A stretch of DNA of 45,981 bases, taken from Desulfuromonadales bacterium. GTDB lineage: Bacteria > Desulfobacterota > Desulfuromonadia > Desulfuromonadales > UBA2197. The stretch's first letter is position 1, and every line of letters starts with the position of its first letter. The position numbers and the translations under genes are program-made. The notes under the pieces are model-generated. The model had not been told where the DNA came from and did no database searches. It saw only the letters and a program-made list of their open reading frames with translations. This document shows positions 17,501-27,969 of this stretch, piece by piece. The stretch lies in the NCBI GenBank assembly GCA_014859605.1, contig JACUTW010000011.1:1-45981 (forward strand). Reading direction: 5' to 3'.

Positions 17501-19330
17501 TCAGGCGTTCAAACCTTTACGAATCTGATAAAGATCGTCGATCGCCAGTTCATTGAGCTCAAAATATTCCCGTTCGAGCTCTTCGACATAGAAGCGGTCC
17601 AGGCCGCTGTTTTCAAGGAAATCCTCCCGCAGCGCCGTATCACGCTGGGCAATAATCTGCGGCAGGAGATTATGCAGATAGATCGCCTCGGTCTTGATAT
17701 TTACGACGACATCGCGAAAGACCTGCGGCGGGATAGGTTCAGTCAGCAATCCCTTGTTGTGCAATTCCTCCGAAACTTCGATCAGGAGCGCTTCCTGCTC
17801 GGCGCGGCTGTTATACAGGGAGTAGAACTTACTGATCCGCTCCTTGATGTGACTGAGGAGGAGAGCGTACAGGTTCTCTTGCGCGTCAAGCTCCCGCATG
17901 GTCTGCAGCAACTGCTGCACGGTTTGACGATCCGCAATGATGGCGGCAAGGCCGTCCCGGAGGGTGATAATCTTCTTGCGGCCATAGTTGCTGATATATT
18001 TGTTGTTGAGGATATCGCCGAAAAAGAGCGAGGCAAAGAGCCCGGTCGAGAGCTCCTCAAAGGCGCGCAGGCTGCCGAGCAGGGAGCGAATCATATCTTC
18101 ATTGAAGCGACTGTTCGGCATGAAGGCGAGCTGGCTGATGTGGGCCGAGGTCGTATCGTAACGGTCGAAGAAGGTGATGATATAAGAGAGGCTCTCCATC
18201 AAGGAGAAATCAGCGCCATCCCGGATCATTTCGTCACAGGTCTTGCCGGTATCGAGGAGAATCTGCTCGAAGGTGTGATCACGATTTTCGCTGGCACGGC
18301 GCTTGGCATGGAGGAGGCGGGTCATATCCTGCTCATCGATACTCGCGTCGATCTGCCGTTCGTGCAGAAAGATGCCATCGAGAATCTGCCGTGTCTCGGA
18401 GATGTAATCCTCCTCAAGATCGACCTGCTTGTCATTTTTCAGCATCTCGTCGAGGGTATAAAAGAGCGCTGCCGGGATCTTGTTGCGCACCGAAAGGGTC
18501 TTCAGCCGGGTAAGACGGGCATTTTCAAGTTTGTTGATGCTCCCTTTGCGATCACAGCTGATAAGGATATTTTTGTATTCATCGACGATACGGCGGTTCT
18601 CGGGATGCTTGTACATGATATCGACGCGAATCCGCTCCTGCTGGTAGCCATCGATCTCGAGTTTATCTGCTAATTCCTGCAGCGCCGTGAATTCATGGTC
18701 GGGAATGGCGCGATAGGTATGATAAAGGCGCTTGAAGGCGTCGTAATACTCTTTGTGCCTGGTGTTGATGAGTCGAACTAAATAAAGAGAGCTGCGCAGG
18801 CCGAGGAGACCGAAGATCTCCTGGATCAGGGGGGTGTCATCGGCGCCGCCGACGTGCTCACTCCGCTTGAGGAGTTTACCGAGAAGACGGAGAATCTCTT
18901 CCTGCTGCGTCTGCACCGGACCCGAAAAGGAGCCGGAGATAAAGAAGAGGTAGTTGCAGACGGCATTGCCGTCAAAGAAGATCCGCTCAAAGGTCATCCG
19001 TCCTTTGGTCTGGCGGGTAAAGCGCAGGGTGCGTCCGGCTTCCTCGTAGGTGGTGCCGTAAAGGACCAGGCGGTTGCGGACTTCTTCCTTGGCGAGGTCG
19101 GCCAGAGGCATATCGACCCCGAACATATATTCACAAAATGTCCCGCCATTGCCGTTGTAACTGACCCCTTCACTGTCGATACGCAGCTCATTGCCGGGGG
19201 AGAAGAAGCGGAGCTGCCCACCTTCCTGAAATTCATAGAAGTAGCTGCGATAGATGTCCCGGGCCGAGCCCGTAGAAAAATATTCCACGGAGGCATTGAT
19301 TTGGCCGTGCAGGCGAATTTCCTGAAGCAT
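17501..19330 (-). CDS. Uncharacterised 609-aa protein
   Basis: Long minus ORF in operon-like context; no catalytic motif recognised; largely alpha-helical, charged composition. Confidence 0.85.
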   Translation of the reverse strand: MLQEIRLHGQINASVEYFSTGSARDIYRSYFYEFQEGGQLRFFSPGNELRIDSEGVSYNGNGGTFCEYMFGVDMPLADLAKEEVRNRLVLYGTTYEEAGRTLRFTRQTKGRMTFERIFFDGNAVCNYLFFISGSFSGPVQTQQEEILRLLGKLLKRSEHVGGADDTPLIQEIFGLLGLRSSLYLVRLINTRHKEYYDAFKRLYHTYRAIPDHEFTALQELADKLEIDGYQQERIRVDIMYKHPENRRIVDEYKNILISCDRKGSINKLENARLTRLKTLSVRNKIPAALFYTLDEMLKNDKQVDLEEDYISETRQILDGIFLHERQIDASIDEQDMTRLLHAKRRASENRDHTFEQILLDTGKTCDEMIRDGADFSLMESLSYIITFFDRYDTTSAHISQLAFMPNSRFNEDMIRSLLGSLRAFEELSTGLFASLFFGDILNNKYISNYGRKKIITLRDGLAAIIADRQTVQQLLQTMRELDAQENLYALLLSHIKERISKFYSLYNSRAEQEALLIEVSEELHNKGLLTEPIPPQVFRDVVVNIKTEAIYLHNLLPQIIAQRDTALREDFLENSGLDRFYVEELEREYFELNELAIDDLYQIRKGLNA

Positions 19331-19351
19331 CAGTCGATTTTCTCCTGCAGA

Positions 19352-20140
19352 TCAGGAAGGGGTAAAGAGTAAGGGGATAACCTGCCCATCGTAAGCGAAT
19401 TCAATTCCGGCGGGCAAGGCGGCACTGTGCTGCCGGGCATCAACGTCGTGACTCAAATGGGTGAGGATGGTCCGCTCTATCCCGCAGCCCTGAGCAAAGG
19501 CGATCGCCTCGGCAATGGTAAAGTGGGTGGGGTGCGGTGAAAAGCGCAGCGCATCGATGACCAGCGTCGAAATCCCGGCCAAGGCCGCCTGCGTGGCTGG
19601 CGGGATGCGATTGCAATCGGTCAGATAAGCAAGATCGCCGATACGGTAGCCAAGGATCAGATCATCGCCATGCACAATCGGCAGCGGGATAATCGGGACC
19701 GTGCCGACGGAAAAGGGGCCGGTGATCGTTTCGAGGTGCAAACGCGGCCGGAAGCCACCCTTGTCCCCCGGCGTAAAGATATAAGGGAAACTCCGCTGCA
19801 GTGTCGCCACGCTCTCCGGCGAGCCATAAAGGGGGAGCGACTGCTGATTGCGCAGATTAAAGGAGCGCAGATCGTCAATACCGTGCACATGGTCAGCATG
19901 GGTGTGGGTATAAAGGACCGCATCGATCTGCTTCAGCCCCTCGCGCAGCGCCTGAAAACGGAGATCCGTGGCGCTGTCGATAAGAATCTGCTTCTCACCA
20001 GCACGGATCAGGGCACTACAGCGACTGCGCTGGTTGCGCGGCTCGTCAGAGCAACAGACCGGGCAGCGACAACCGATCATCGGCACGCCGGTACTCGTCC
20101 CGGAACCGAGGATTAACAGGGTGCCGGCGCTGCGGTTCAT
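19352..20140 (-). CDS. MBL-fold metallohydrolase (PhnP-like)
   Basis: [68 protein letters not shown]. Confidence 0.9.
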   Translation of the reverse strand: MNRSAGTLLILGSGTSTGVPMIGCRCPVCCSDEPRNQRSRCSALIRAGEKQILIDSATDLRFQALREGLKQIDAVLYTHTHADHVHGIDDLRSFNLRNQQSLPLYGSPESVATLQRSFPYIFTPGDKGGFRPRLHLETITGPFSVGTVPIIPLPIVHGDDLILGYRIGDLAYLTDCNRIPPATQAALAGISTLVIDALRFSPHPTHFTIAEAIAFAQGCGIERTILTHLSHDVDARQHSAALPAGIEFAYDGQVIPLLFTPS

Positions 20141-22536
20141 ACCTTGAAGGCGCCGACTTCACCTTCCAGCGCTGTGGTCTGGCGCGACAGGATCTCAACC
20201 ACCTGATCGAGCTCGGAGGTGCGCAGGGTCGTCGATTCGGAAACAGCACGGATGCTCGACACCGCTTCGACGACCTGGCGGGTCCGCTCGGTCTGCTCGC
20301 GGGTCGCTTCATCAATGCGCTCAATCATCGAACGAATCCGCTCCATGCTCTGATTGATCTGCCGACTCCCCTTGGCCTGCTCGCCGGTGGAGAGCTTCCC
20401 TTGCGCGGCAATCTCCTTCATCGCCTCCGAAGCCCGGGCGAGCTGACGGGTCCCCTCACTCTGCTGTTTGATCGCCGAAGCGATCTGATCGAGCATCGAC
20501 GCCACCTGGTTGATCGAATTGGTAATCTGACGACTGCCGCGCGATTGCTCCTGGGTGGCACGGACAATCCCCGAGACCTGTTCACGCGCCTTCATGGTAC
20601 TGCTGCGAATCTTGTCAAGAGCATGACCAGCACTCTTGGAGCGCTCCACTTCCTGATGCACCCGCTCGCTGCCGGCGGCCATCGCCCGGACCGCGTCGCT
20701 GGTGCCATTTTGCAGATTGTTGATAATAGCGCCGATCTCCCGGGTCGAGACCGCAGTCCGTTCAGCGAGCTCACGAATTTCGTCGGCAACAACCGCAAAG
20801 CCCTTGCCGTGCTCACCGGCCTGGGCGGCAATAATCGCCGCATTCAGGGACAGAAGACTGGTCTGATCCGCGACTTCATCGATGACCGTAAGGATCTTGC
20901 CGATGGCGTTCGATTGGCTGCCAAGATCCTGAATAACCGCACTGGCGCGATCGACCGATTCGCGGATGGCGAGAATCCCCTGAATCGTTTCGTCGACCGT
21001 CTCTTTCCCTTTCTGGGCATCGACCGCCGCTTCCTCCGAAAGGCGGCTGGTCTTTTCCGCGTTCTCTTCGATCTCTTTAATCGAGGCGTCGAGCTCGGTA
21101 ATCGACGAAGCGGTCACCTCGGTCGAAGAGGAAAGAATCTCGACATTCTCGGCGATCTGCTGGCTGGAGACCGACATTTCGCTGATCGAGCTCGAAACAT
21201 CCTCCACCGTCGCAAAGAGCTTCTCCATCTGATGGGCGATCTCTTCGATGGTTGCCCCGAGTTCAAGGGTGGCTGACGAACTCTCCTCCGCCGCCTCCAC
21301 CAGCGACCCAGTACTCTCGGCGATGCCGGAGATTGACCCTTCGATCGCCTGTACCGCCAGATACGATTCAGCCAGCGAAGCGGATTGCTGCTGGGTTCCG
21401 GCGTTGACCTGGTTCGAAGAGTTGCGGATCCGGTCGGTGGCGACGTTGAGATCGACGGAGACATCGCGGGTACGGCGGACCATGTCGCGGAGACGCTCGG
21501 TGAAAGAGTTAAAGCTGGTGGCCAGCTCACCGACTTCATCATTCGAGTTCACTTCGATGGTTCGGGTCAGATCCCCCTCCCCTTCTGCCATCTCCTTCAA
21601 GGTCGAATTCACCAGCAGTAGGGGCTTGACGATATCGTGAGAAATCGAATTGCCGACGACAAAAGCCAGGATTCCGGCCCCGACCAGCAAAACCAGGATG
21701 GAGATCCGGAAACGCATCCGCGCCGTATTGCCCTCGGCATTGTTCAGACCGAGAATAATGCCGGCATTGTTGCCGAGCTCACTAGCAAAGAGGAGGTGGT
21801 CGGCACCGCCAAGTTCCAGCTCGCCCCCCTTTTTTTCGAGGACCTCGCCAAGATTCGCATTTTTGAAATCCGGATTGGATGTGCCGACGAACTTTTTGTT
21901 ATGAAAAAAAGCGACTTCCGCGCCACTCTCTTTCTGCAGCGGCCGCGCAAAGGCATCGTCAAGGTAAATTGCCCCGACGGCGAGGCCGATCTGTTCCTGT
22001 TGCAGGCGGATCGGCGCGGCCGAGAGCAGAACCAGACGATCGCCAAAGAGACCGATCCCCTCGCTCATCGTCCCGCCCAGGGCGGCCTTGACTGCAGGGC
22101 TATCCAGCAGCGTGGTGCCGGCGTTCCCGTCTTCTTCACTGCGACGCCCCTCGAAGATCGGCTGTCCGCTTTTGTCAAGGATGACCAGCAGATCGGCACG
22201 GGACTCCTTGATCGCTTCGTCGGAGATCCCCTGAATCTGCTCACTATCGCCGGTGAGGGCCGCATAGTAAACCGCATTGACGAGATCGGTATTGCGCGAA
22301 AAGAAGGTGACAAAACTGCTGATCTCGCGGGTACTGACCTCAATACTCTTCTTGACGTAAACCATGATCTGGTTGCCGCGTTTTTCGATCTCGTGCGTCA
22401 TCTGCCTTTCGACCATGGTCGAAATGATCACCAGTGTGATGATCAACGGCACCAGGGCCAGCGAAAGGAGTGCAGTCAGAATCTTGCGGCGCAAGTTAAG
22501 CCGGCCATAAAAACTTTGCAATTTCATTGATGGCAC
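20137..22536 (-). CDS. Methyl-accepting chemotaxis protein (Cache-like sensor, HAMP, MCP signalling domain)
   Basis: Two TMs, HAMP, signalling hairpin core [24 protein letters not shown] and [13 protein letters not shown]; overlaps MBL gene by 4 nt. Confidence 0.95.
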   Translation of the reverse strand: MPSMKLQSFYGRLNLRRKILTALLSLALVPLIITLVIISTMVERQMTHEIEKRGNQIMVYVKKSIEVSTREISSFVTFFSRNTDLVNAVYYAALTGDSEQIQGISDEAIKESRADLLVILDKSGQPIFEGRRSEEDGNAGTTLLDSPAVKAALGGTMSEGIGLFGDRLVLLSAAPIRLQQEQIGLAVGAIYLDDAFARPLQKESGAEVAFFHNKKFVGTSNPDFKNANLGEVLEKKGGELELGGADHLLFASELGNNAGIILGLNNAEGNTARMRFRISILVLLVGAGILAFVVGNSISHDIVKPLLLVNSTLKEMAEGEGDLTRTIEVNSNDEVGELATSFNSFTERLRDMVRRTRDVSVDLNVATDRIRNSSNQVNAGTQQQSASLAESYLAVQAIEGSISGIAESTGSLVEAAEESSSATLELGATIEEIAHQMEKLFATVEDVSSSISEMSVSSQQIAENVEILSSSTEVTASSITELDASIKEIEENAEKTSRLSEEAAVDAQKGKETVDETIQGILAIRESVDRASAVIQDLGSQSNAIGKILTVIDEVADQTSLLSLNAAIIAAQAGEHGKGFAVVADEIRELAERTAVSTREIGAIINNLQNGTSDAVRAMAAGSERVHQEVERSKSAGHALDKIRSSTMKAREQVSGIVRATQEQSRGSRQITNSINQVASMLDQIASAIKQQSEGTRQLARASEAMKEIAAQGKLSTGEQAKGSRQINQSMERIRSMIERIDEATREQTERTRQVVEAVSSIRAVSESTTLRTSELDQVVEILSRQTTALEGEVGAFKV

Positions 22537-22551
22537 CTTGAGTTAAAGAGT

Positions 22552-23382
22552 TTATTGCGCGGCCAGGGGGATAAATTTTTTGGCGATAATGGTCTGGCCT
22601 TCCGGACTTTTGGCAAAGTTGACAAAGAGGTCTAAAGCCCCCCTGGCCTTCCCTTTGGTGACGAGGAGCAGAGGCTTGATCAAGGGATATTGGCCGGAGG
22701 CGACCGTCGCCCGATCCGGCAGAAAACCATCGACCTTGACAATTTTGATGCGGGCGGCATCGACCATACTGCGACTGGTCACGGTAAAGCCGGCGGGCAA
22801 AAGCGATACATTCTTGTCGGCATCAGCAACCACCAGACTGATGATCGCCTGGGAAGAGATGTGTTGTTCCTTTTTGAGGAGAAACTGCTCGACAGCGTCA
22901 CGCACCCCGGAGCCGGGCGGTGCGGCAACCTGCACCAGCGGCAGATCGCGACCACCGATCTGATTCCAGTTAATCACGGTGCCCAGGAGCATACGCCGCA
23001 AATCTTCACTGCTGACATTCTCGACAGGATTACTGCTATGCACGACCACGACCAGGGGATCCCAGCCGACCAGATACTCAACTAAACCCGCGGCCTTCTC
23101 TTTGCCAGTCAAAAAACGGCCGCTGCCGGCGAGATCGATCCCACCGGCGCTGAGCGCTTTAATTCCGGCATTACTGTTCCCCCCCTCAAGCTCAAAGAGG
23201 ACATCATGCGTCGCGCCGAACTTATGGGCGGCCTCGAGCATGAAGTCGCGCTGCAGTGTCGTTGCCCCGGCATAACGATAAACTTCCGCACCGGAGGCAT
23301 GACTGTCAAGAAGGATCGGGAGAGCACAGGCGCAGGCAAACATAAGTAAAAAGCGGAACGGTACGACCATGCACTTCTCCAT
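22552..23382 (-). CDS. PstS-like substrate-binding protein
   Basis: Signal peptide; YRYAGATTLQRDFM...GGNSNAGIKALSAGGIDLAGSGR...NPVENVSSEDLRRMLLGTVINWNQIGGRDLPL...PEGQTIIAKKFIP. Confidence 0.85.
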   Translation of the reverse strand: MEKCMVVPFRFLLMFACACALPILLDSHASGAEVYRYAGATTLQRDFMLEAAHKFGATHDVLFELEGGNSNAGIKALSAGGIDLAGSGRFLTGKEKAAGLVEYLVGWDPLVVVVHSSNPVENVSSEDLRRMLLGTVINWNQIGGRDLPLVQVAAPPGSGVRDAVEQFLLKKEQHISSQAIISLVVADADKNVSLLPAGFTVTSRSMVDAARIKIVKVDGFLPDRATVASGQYPLIKPLLLVTKGKARGALDLFVNFAKSPEGQTIIAKKFIPLAAQ

Positions 23383-23444
23383 AACTGGCTAATGTTCGGA
23401 CATAAATAACATTTCAGCTTCAGGCAGGCAAGTCCCTTCTCTCT

Positions 23445-24026
23445 TTACTCCCCCTTTTTCGCCGCGGAAAAAGAAATTTTGACGTCTTCGCGATGGGCCG
23501 CATCGATCGCCCAGAGTTTGCGCGGCGTGAAGTTGCAAATGCGGGCAATCACCAGATCGGGGAGCTGATCGAGGCGGATATTATAGATATTGACATACTC
23601 ATTGTAGAGCTCGCGACGGTCGGCAATCTGGTCTTCGATCTCGCTGATGCGGTTGGCAAACTGGCGAAAACCGGCATCGGCTTTGAGTTCCGGGTAATTT
23701 TCGGTCACAGCAAAGAGAGAACGCAAGGTTTCACTGAGAACATTCTGGGCCGCGAGCTGCTCGGCGCCACTCCCGGCGCTGGAGAGTTGGGCGCGGGCGC
23801 GAATGACCGCCTCCAGAGTCCGCTGCTCGTGCTGCATATACCCTTCACAAACCTTGAGTAACTTGGGGAGTTCATCATAGCGCTGCTTGAGAAGAAGGTC
23901 GATATTGCTCCAGGCTTTGTCAATATCATTCTTCATCTGGACAAAGCCGTTGTAAAGGATGACGCCGTAAAGACTGACGATGGTACTGATCGCGAGCAGG
24001 ACGCCGAGGGTAATCAATGCGGTCAT
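23445..24026 (-). CDS. lemA: LemA family protein
   Basis: NGFVQMKNDIDKAWSNIDLLLKQRYDELPKLLKVCEGYMQHEQRTLEAVIRARAQ; ENYPELKADAGFRQFANRISEIEDQIADRRELYNEYVNIYN. Confidence 0.95.
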   Translation of the reverse strand: MTALITLGVLLAISTIVSLYGVILYNGFVQMKNDIDKAWSNIDLLLKQRYDELPKLLKVCEGYMQHEQRTLEAVIRARAQLSSAGSGAEQLAAQNVLSETLRSLFAVTENYPELKADAGFRQFANRISEIEDQIADRRELYNEYVNIYNIRLDQLPDLVIARICNFTPRKLWAIDAAHREDVKISFSAAKKGE

Positions 24027-24038
24027 TTTTCTCTCCTG

Positions 24039-26057
24039 TTAGTGGCCCGCAACGGGCAGAAATTGAAAAAGTTGCTGTAAGGCCCAAAGACTCACCACCA
24101 GACCGGCCAGGAGGAAAGCAAGCGCCTGCCACCACAGGGTCCGGGTGACCGCCTTTTCGTTGAGCGTCTGCGCAATCAGGAACGGGAGGGAGCGGCGGGG
24201 CGGGGCGCCGATGACCAGGGACTCTTCCTGCTTGCGGCGCTCCTGCTGCCCTTGCAGCCGGGAGCTGGCCACTTCGCCGGCAATGACCCGCCGTGCCTCG
24301 TCCCACTCGTCGGCATCGATTTTGCCGTCGTTATTTTTATCAAAACGCTGGTGCAGCTCAGGGCTCTGCTTCAAGTCCCGCAGTCGTACGCCGGTCGCTT
24401 CCTGCAGCGACTCGCCACTGCGCCGGCGCGGCGCGGCAAAACCGAGGACATACAGCATCTCCCCTTCCGGAATACTCTCCTCCACCCATTTCTCATCACT
24501 GTCCGGCTTTTGTTCCCGTCCGAAAAAGGCGTTGTTCAAGCCGACACCACTCCCTTCCTGACGATGAGCGGGACGAAGATCGGCCGCCAGCGGATCGATC
24601 AGGACCTTGCCGGTGGCGTCGCTCAGCCAGAAGGGATGCAAGCCGCTGCTGCGCTGGGCGGTGAGCCGCCAGGTACCATTACGACTGTCGCGACGATAGC
24701 GCAGCAGGCGATAATAGATACAAGGGGTCTGGGTCACCGGCGCAACCAGGGCATAACAACGCTCCGCCCGGCCGAAGACCTCGACCATGCCGGAGGCGAG
24801 GGAGCGGATGCGGCTGACCGGAGTGTTCTCGATCAATCGCTTCAGGCGCACCGCAGTCAATCCCCGCCAGAGGAGAAAGCCCGCCAGCAAGGCAGCCAAC
24901 AGGCCGCTCTCCACCCCCTGTTGCCACAACCAGGGCCACCAACTGCCCGATCCTTTCTGAGCCATAGACCAGCCGCTAAAGAAGAAGAGAGCGAGGATGC
25001 CGTACCACCAGGATCGAAAACCGGCGTGCGGTACGGCTCTCCTCTCTTCCGGCGGCGCCGGGAGCGGACGCCCCGACGCTGCCCGATCGGTTTCTTTGGA
25101 AGTTGCGGCGACACTCTCGTTCTGCTGCGGCCGCCCCGGCAAAACCGGGAGATCCTGAATCAGCGGCAATCCGGGAAGGAGCGGCGACGACCCGCCCCCC
25201 TTCGCTTCGGCAAAACCACCCTGGCCGACAAATTGCGCTGCCAGCGCCCCGAACCGACTGAGAGCCACAAGATTCTTGTCAAGATTGGCATCCGTCAACG
25301 GGGTATCGAGCTGGCAGCCGGGGAGATTCGACAGACCGAAATCGCTGCGCAGGGTCAAGCTTTTACCACAGCAGCGCGCGACTTCAATCAGCGCCAACAG
25401 ATTCAAGCCGGCACTGAGGGTACGCGCGGCGCCGAGTCCTTCGGGATCGTAGCGGCCGGGGAGAGCGCGCACCCCCCCCAGCATTTTCCCCTGGGCATCG
25501 AGAAGATAAAGATCAAGGACCGGCCGGGCCCGACTGATCGCCCGGCACAGCGCTTCCTCATCATGACGTTGTGCCGCCGCGGCGGCGGCTCCCTGATAAG
25601 CGTTCCGGACGAGGAGTTGCTTGACACCGTTGGCAACGACGCTGCCGGAAAGATCGGCGAAGACCGCGACAACCTGAACTTCACTGTCAATCGTCAGTTC
25701 GCTGTTATCAGCAATCAGGGTCAGGACCTTATCGCCGTGCCGCAGGCTCTGCAGTTTGAGCGGATGGCTCTTCGGCCGCTGCGGCGCCAGCAGCTGCGCC
25801 GGAATCGCCCGGGCGTGCAGCAGTTCGAGGAGAGGGGCGAGTTTTTTATGGCTGCCGCGTAAAAAGAGGCTGTACCCCCGTCCGAGCAGGCGTTGCCGGG
25901 CGGTATAAGGATCGACTCCGAAGCGGCGCTCAATCTCGGCCAGCAGCGTGGCAAAGTCGGCCGGCGGCGCTGCCAGCTGATCGACCATCAGCCAATGCTC
26001 CCGGTCAGCCGCAGTCGGGGCTGACGGCGCAGCGGAATCTGTAGGCATTGCTGTCAT
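24039..26057 (-). CDS. Membrane protein with GIDE-like domain and EF-hand-like loop
   Basis: GIDE-like RLIENTPVSRIRSLASGMVEVFGRAERCYALVAPVTQTPCIYYRLLRYRRD; EF-hand-like DKNNDGKIDADEW; TM segments; start overlaps ubiD stop. Confidence 0.8.
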   Translation of the reverse strand: MTAMPTDSAAPSAPTAADREHWLMVDQLAAPPADFATLLAEIERRFGVDPYTARQRLLGRGYSLFLRGSHKKLAPLLELLHARAIPAQLLAPQRPKSHPLKLQSLRHGDKVLTLIADNSELTIDSEVQVVAVFADLSGSVVANGVKQLLVRNAYQGAAAAAAQRHDEEALCRAISRARPVLDLYLLDAQGKMLGGVRALPGRYDPEGLGAARTLSAGLNLLALIEVARCCGKSLTLRSDFGLSNLPGCQLDTPLTDANLDKNLVALSRFGALAAQFVGQGGFAEAKGGGSSPLLPGLPLIQDLPVLPGRPQQNESVAATSKETDRAASGRPLPAPPEERRAVPHAGFRSWWYGILALFFFSGWSMAQKGSGSWWPWLWQQGVESGLLAALLAGFLLWRGLTAVRLKRLIENTPVSRIRSLASGMVEVFGRAERCYALVAPVTQTPCIYYRLLRYRRDSRNGTWRLTAQRSSGLHPFWLSDATGKVLIDPLAADLRPAHRQEGSGVGLNNAFFGREQKPDSDEKWVEESIPEGEMLYVLGFAAPRRRSGESLQEATGVRLRDLKQSPELHQRFDKNNDGKIDADEWDEARRVIAGEVASSRLQGQQERRKQEESLVIGAPPRRSLPFLIAQTLNEKAVTRTLWWQALAFLLAGLVVSLWALQQLFQFLPVAGH

Positions 26058-27898
26058 CAAAAGAGCCCGGCCAGGGGGCCGTTTGGCCCGGCCAGGGCTT
26101 CGATCTTGCGCACCAGCGCCGGATCTTCGATCAGCGGAGGCGCATGGTGCGGCTTGGCGCGGGCATCGATGACCAGCGAGCCGCGACAGCCCCAATGACG
26201 GGCGACAGTGGCAGCGCCGAGACCGTAAATATCCGACGCCGGATTGGCGCGGGTGAAAGTCGTCCAGACAAAGTTGTCAATGCTGGCACTGACAAAATCA
26301 CTGTCATCGACCAGAATAATCAGCGGAAAGCGATTGACCGAATGCTCTTCCGGCAAAGCGGCGCAGAAATCTTCGATCAGCGGATCAGGGAGGCCGCGCT
26401 GACCCGCAGCCGCAGGGGCGCTCAGCACCAGAACGCCGGGGAGAGCGAGGCGCGGCGCGCCGAAACCGGCGGGGAGGCGAAGATCTTCCGGAATCGTCGT
26501 CGGCAGCTCGCGCCGCACCGCTCCGGCGGCCGCAAGGACGACTTTCGATCCCTGATTAAGGCCGCTGCCACTGTAGTCGAGAGTATCGATGGTGGTGCTG
26601 GTCTGAAAGTGCAGATCCTGCTGCCAGTCGACCCGCTGCAAAAAGGCGATCAAAAAACTTTTGACATCGTGCAGATCGAGCCCCGGTACATCCTCTTGCG
26701 CCATGATAATCAGGAACTTGGCAAGGGAGAGTTGTCCCTGGCCGAGGATGGCGTTGGCCTGGGTGAGGAGCTCCATCGGCCGCCGCCGGGGGGCGTAGGG
26801 GACGTAACGTTCACTGCCGAGCGCCAGAAGGAGGGGATGAACACCGGCGGCATCGACGGCATGCACCGCTTTGACGCCGGAAAGGACGGTCGGAATCAGC
26901 GGCCCGGTGAGCTCATGGATAAAGGCGCCGAAGACCGTATCTTCCTGCGGCGGCCGACCGACGGTGGTAAAGGGCCAGATGGCGCCGGGTCGATGATAAA
27001 CGGCTTCGACGTCCAGTACCGGGAAGTCGTGCTTGAGGCTGTAGTAGCCGAGATGATCGCCAAAGGGCCCTTCCCCTTTGGTGCGCTGCGGATCGAGACT
27101 GCCGACGATACAGAAATCGGCCTCAGCCGGGATCGGCAGGGCGCCGGGTCGATGAATCATCGGCAAACGCTGGCCACCGAGAAGGCCGGCAAAGGAAATT
27201 TCGCTCATCCCCTCCGGCAGCGGCATGACCGCCGCGACGGTAAGACTCGGCGGCCCGCCGACAAAGATATTGACGCGCAACCGCTCATTGCGGGCGATCG
27301 CCTGGGCATGATGGACACCGATGCCGCGGTGAATCTGGTAATGCAAACCCACCTCCCGCTCCGGATCGTAATCGTTGCCACTAAGCTGCACCCGGTACAT
27401 ACCAAGATTCCCCCCGGCGGTACCGGGACGGTCCGGGGCTTCGCTATAGACCTGCGGCAGGGTAATAAAGGCGCCGCCGTCATCCGGCCACGATTTGAGT
27501 TGCGGCAACTGCGCCAGAGGGATGCGCTGCGCCAGAGCCGGACCGTTGGCGACCTTCTTCGGCAGCAGCTGCCAGGCCCCGCGGACGGCGGGGAGGAGAG
27601 TGCCTGGATGGCGCAGCAAAGTCAGGGGATCGACCTTGCTCTTGACCAGCGCCTCGATGCGGGGGAGCGCGTCGCGAAAGATGAAACGGGTGCGTGCCAT
27701 GGTGCCGAAGAGGTTACCGAGGAGGGGAAAGGCGCAGCCGGAGACGTTGGTAAAAAGGAGGGCCGGCCCCCCGGCCGCAAAGACGCGGCGCTGAATCAGG
27801 CCGATCTCCTGATTTGCCGAGAGTTCAGCGTCGATGCGGCGCAGTTGGCCATTCTTCTCCAGATCATCAACGGTCTCTTGCAGATTGCGATACCCCAC
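26057..27898 (-). CDS. ubiD: UbiD family decarboxylase
   Basis: 613 aa; MGYRNLQETVDDLEKNGQLRRIDAELSANQEIGLIQRRV...GGNLGMYRVQL...GEGPFGDHLGYYSLKHDFPVLDVEAVYHRPGAIWPFTTVGRPPQEDT; GTG start. Confidence 0.93.
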   Translation of the reverse strand: MGYRNLQETVDDLEKNGQLRRIDAELSANQEIGLIQRRVFAAGGPALLFTNVSGCAFPLLGNLFGTMARTRFIFRDALPRIEALVKSKVDPLTLLRHPGTLLPAVRGAWQLLPKKVANGPALAQRIPLAQLPQLKSWPDDGGAFITLPQVYSEAPDRPGTAGGNLGMYRVQLSGNDYDPEREVGLHYQIHRGIGVHHAQAIARNERLRVNIFVGGPPSLTVAAVMPLPEGMSEISFAGLLGGQRLPMIHRPGALPIPAEADFCIVGSLDPQRTKGEGPFGDHLGYYSLKHDFPVLDVEAVYHRPGAIWPFTTVGRPPQEDTVFGAFIHELTGPLIPTVLSGVKAVHAVDAAGVHPLLLALGSERYVPYAPRRRPMELLTQANAILGQGQLSLAKFLIIMAQEDVPGLDLHDVKSFLIAFLQRVDWQQDLHFQTSTTIDTLDYSGSGLNQGSKVVLAAAGAVRRELPTTIPEDLRLPAGFGAPRLALPGVLVLSAPAAAGQRGLPDPLIEDFCAALPEEHSVNRFPLIILVDDSDFVSASIDNFVWTTFTRANPASDIYGLGAATVARHWGCRGSLVIDARAKPHHAPPLIEDPALVRKIEALAGPNGPLAGLF

Positions 27899-27914
27899 GG
27901 CTGACCCCTTAGTA

Positions 27915-27945
27915 AAAAGCGGGATGACGCATGCGCCATCCCGCT
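27915..27945 (-). terminator. Rho-independent terminator after the cupin gene
   Basis: Minus strand AGCGGGATGGCGCATGCGTCATCCCGCTTTTTA: strong stem followed by T run. Confidence 0.75.
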
Positions 27946-27969
27946 GTTGTGACTTTATAACTTTCCCAG

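Noticed and set aside
17471-18673. 400-aa + strand ORF antisense to the 609-aa gene
   Set aside because: No SD or motif; the minus frame is longer and fits the operon context.
26048-27904. 618-aa + strand ORF antisense to ubiD
   Set aside because: Antisense shadow ORF with skewed composition (D/G/R/Q-rich); ubiD is well supported.
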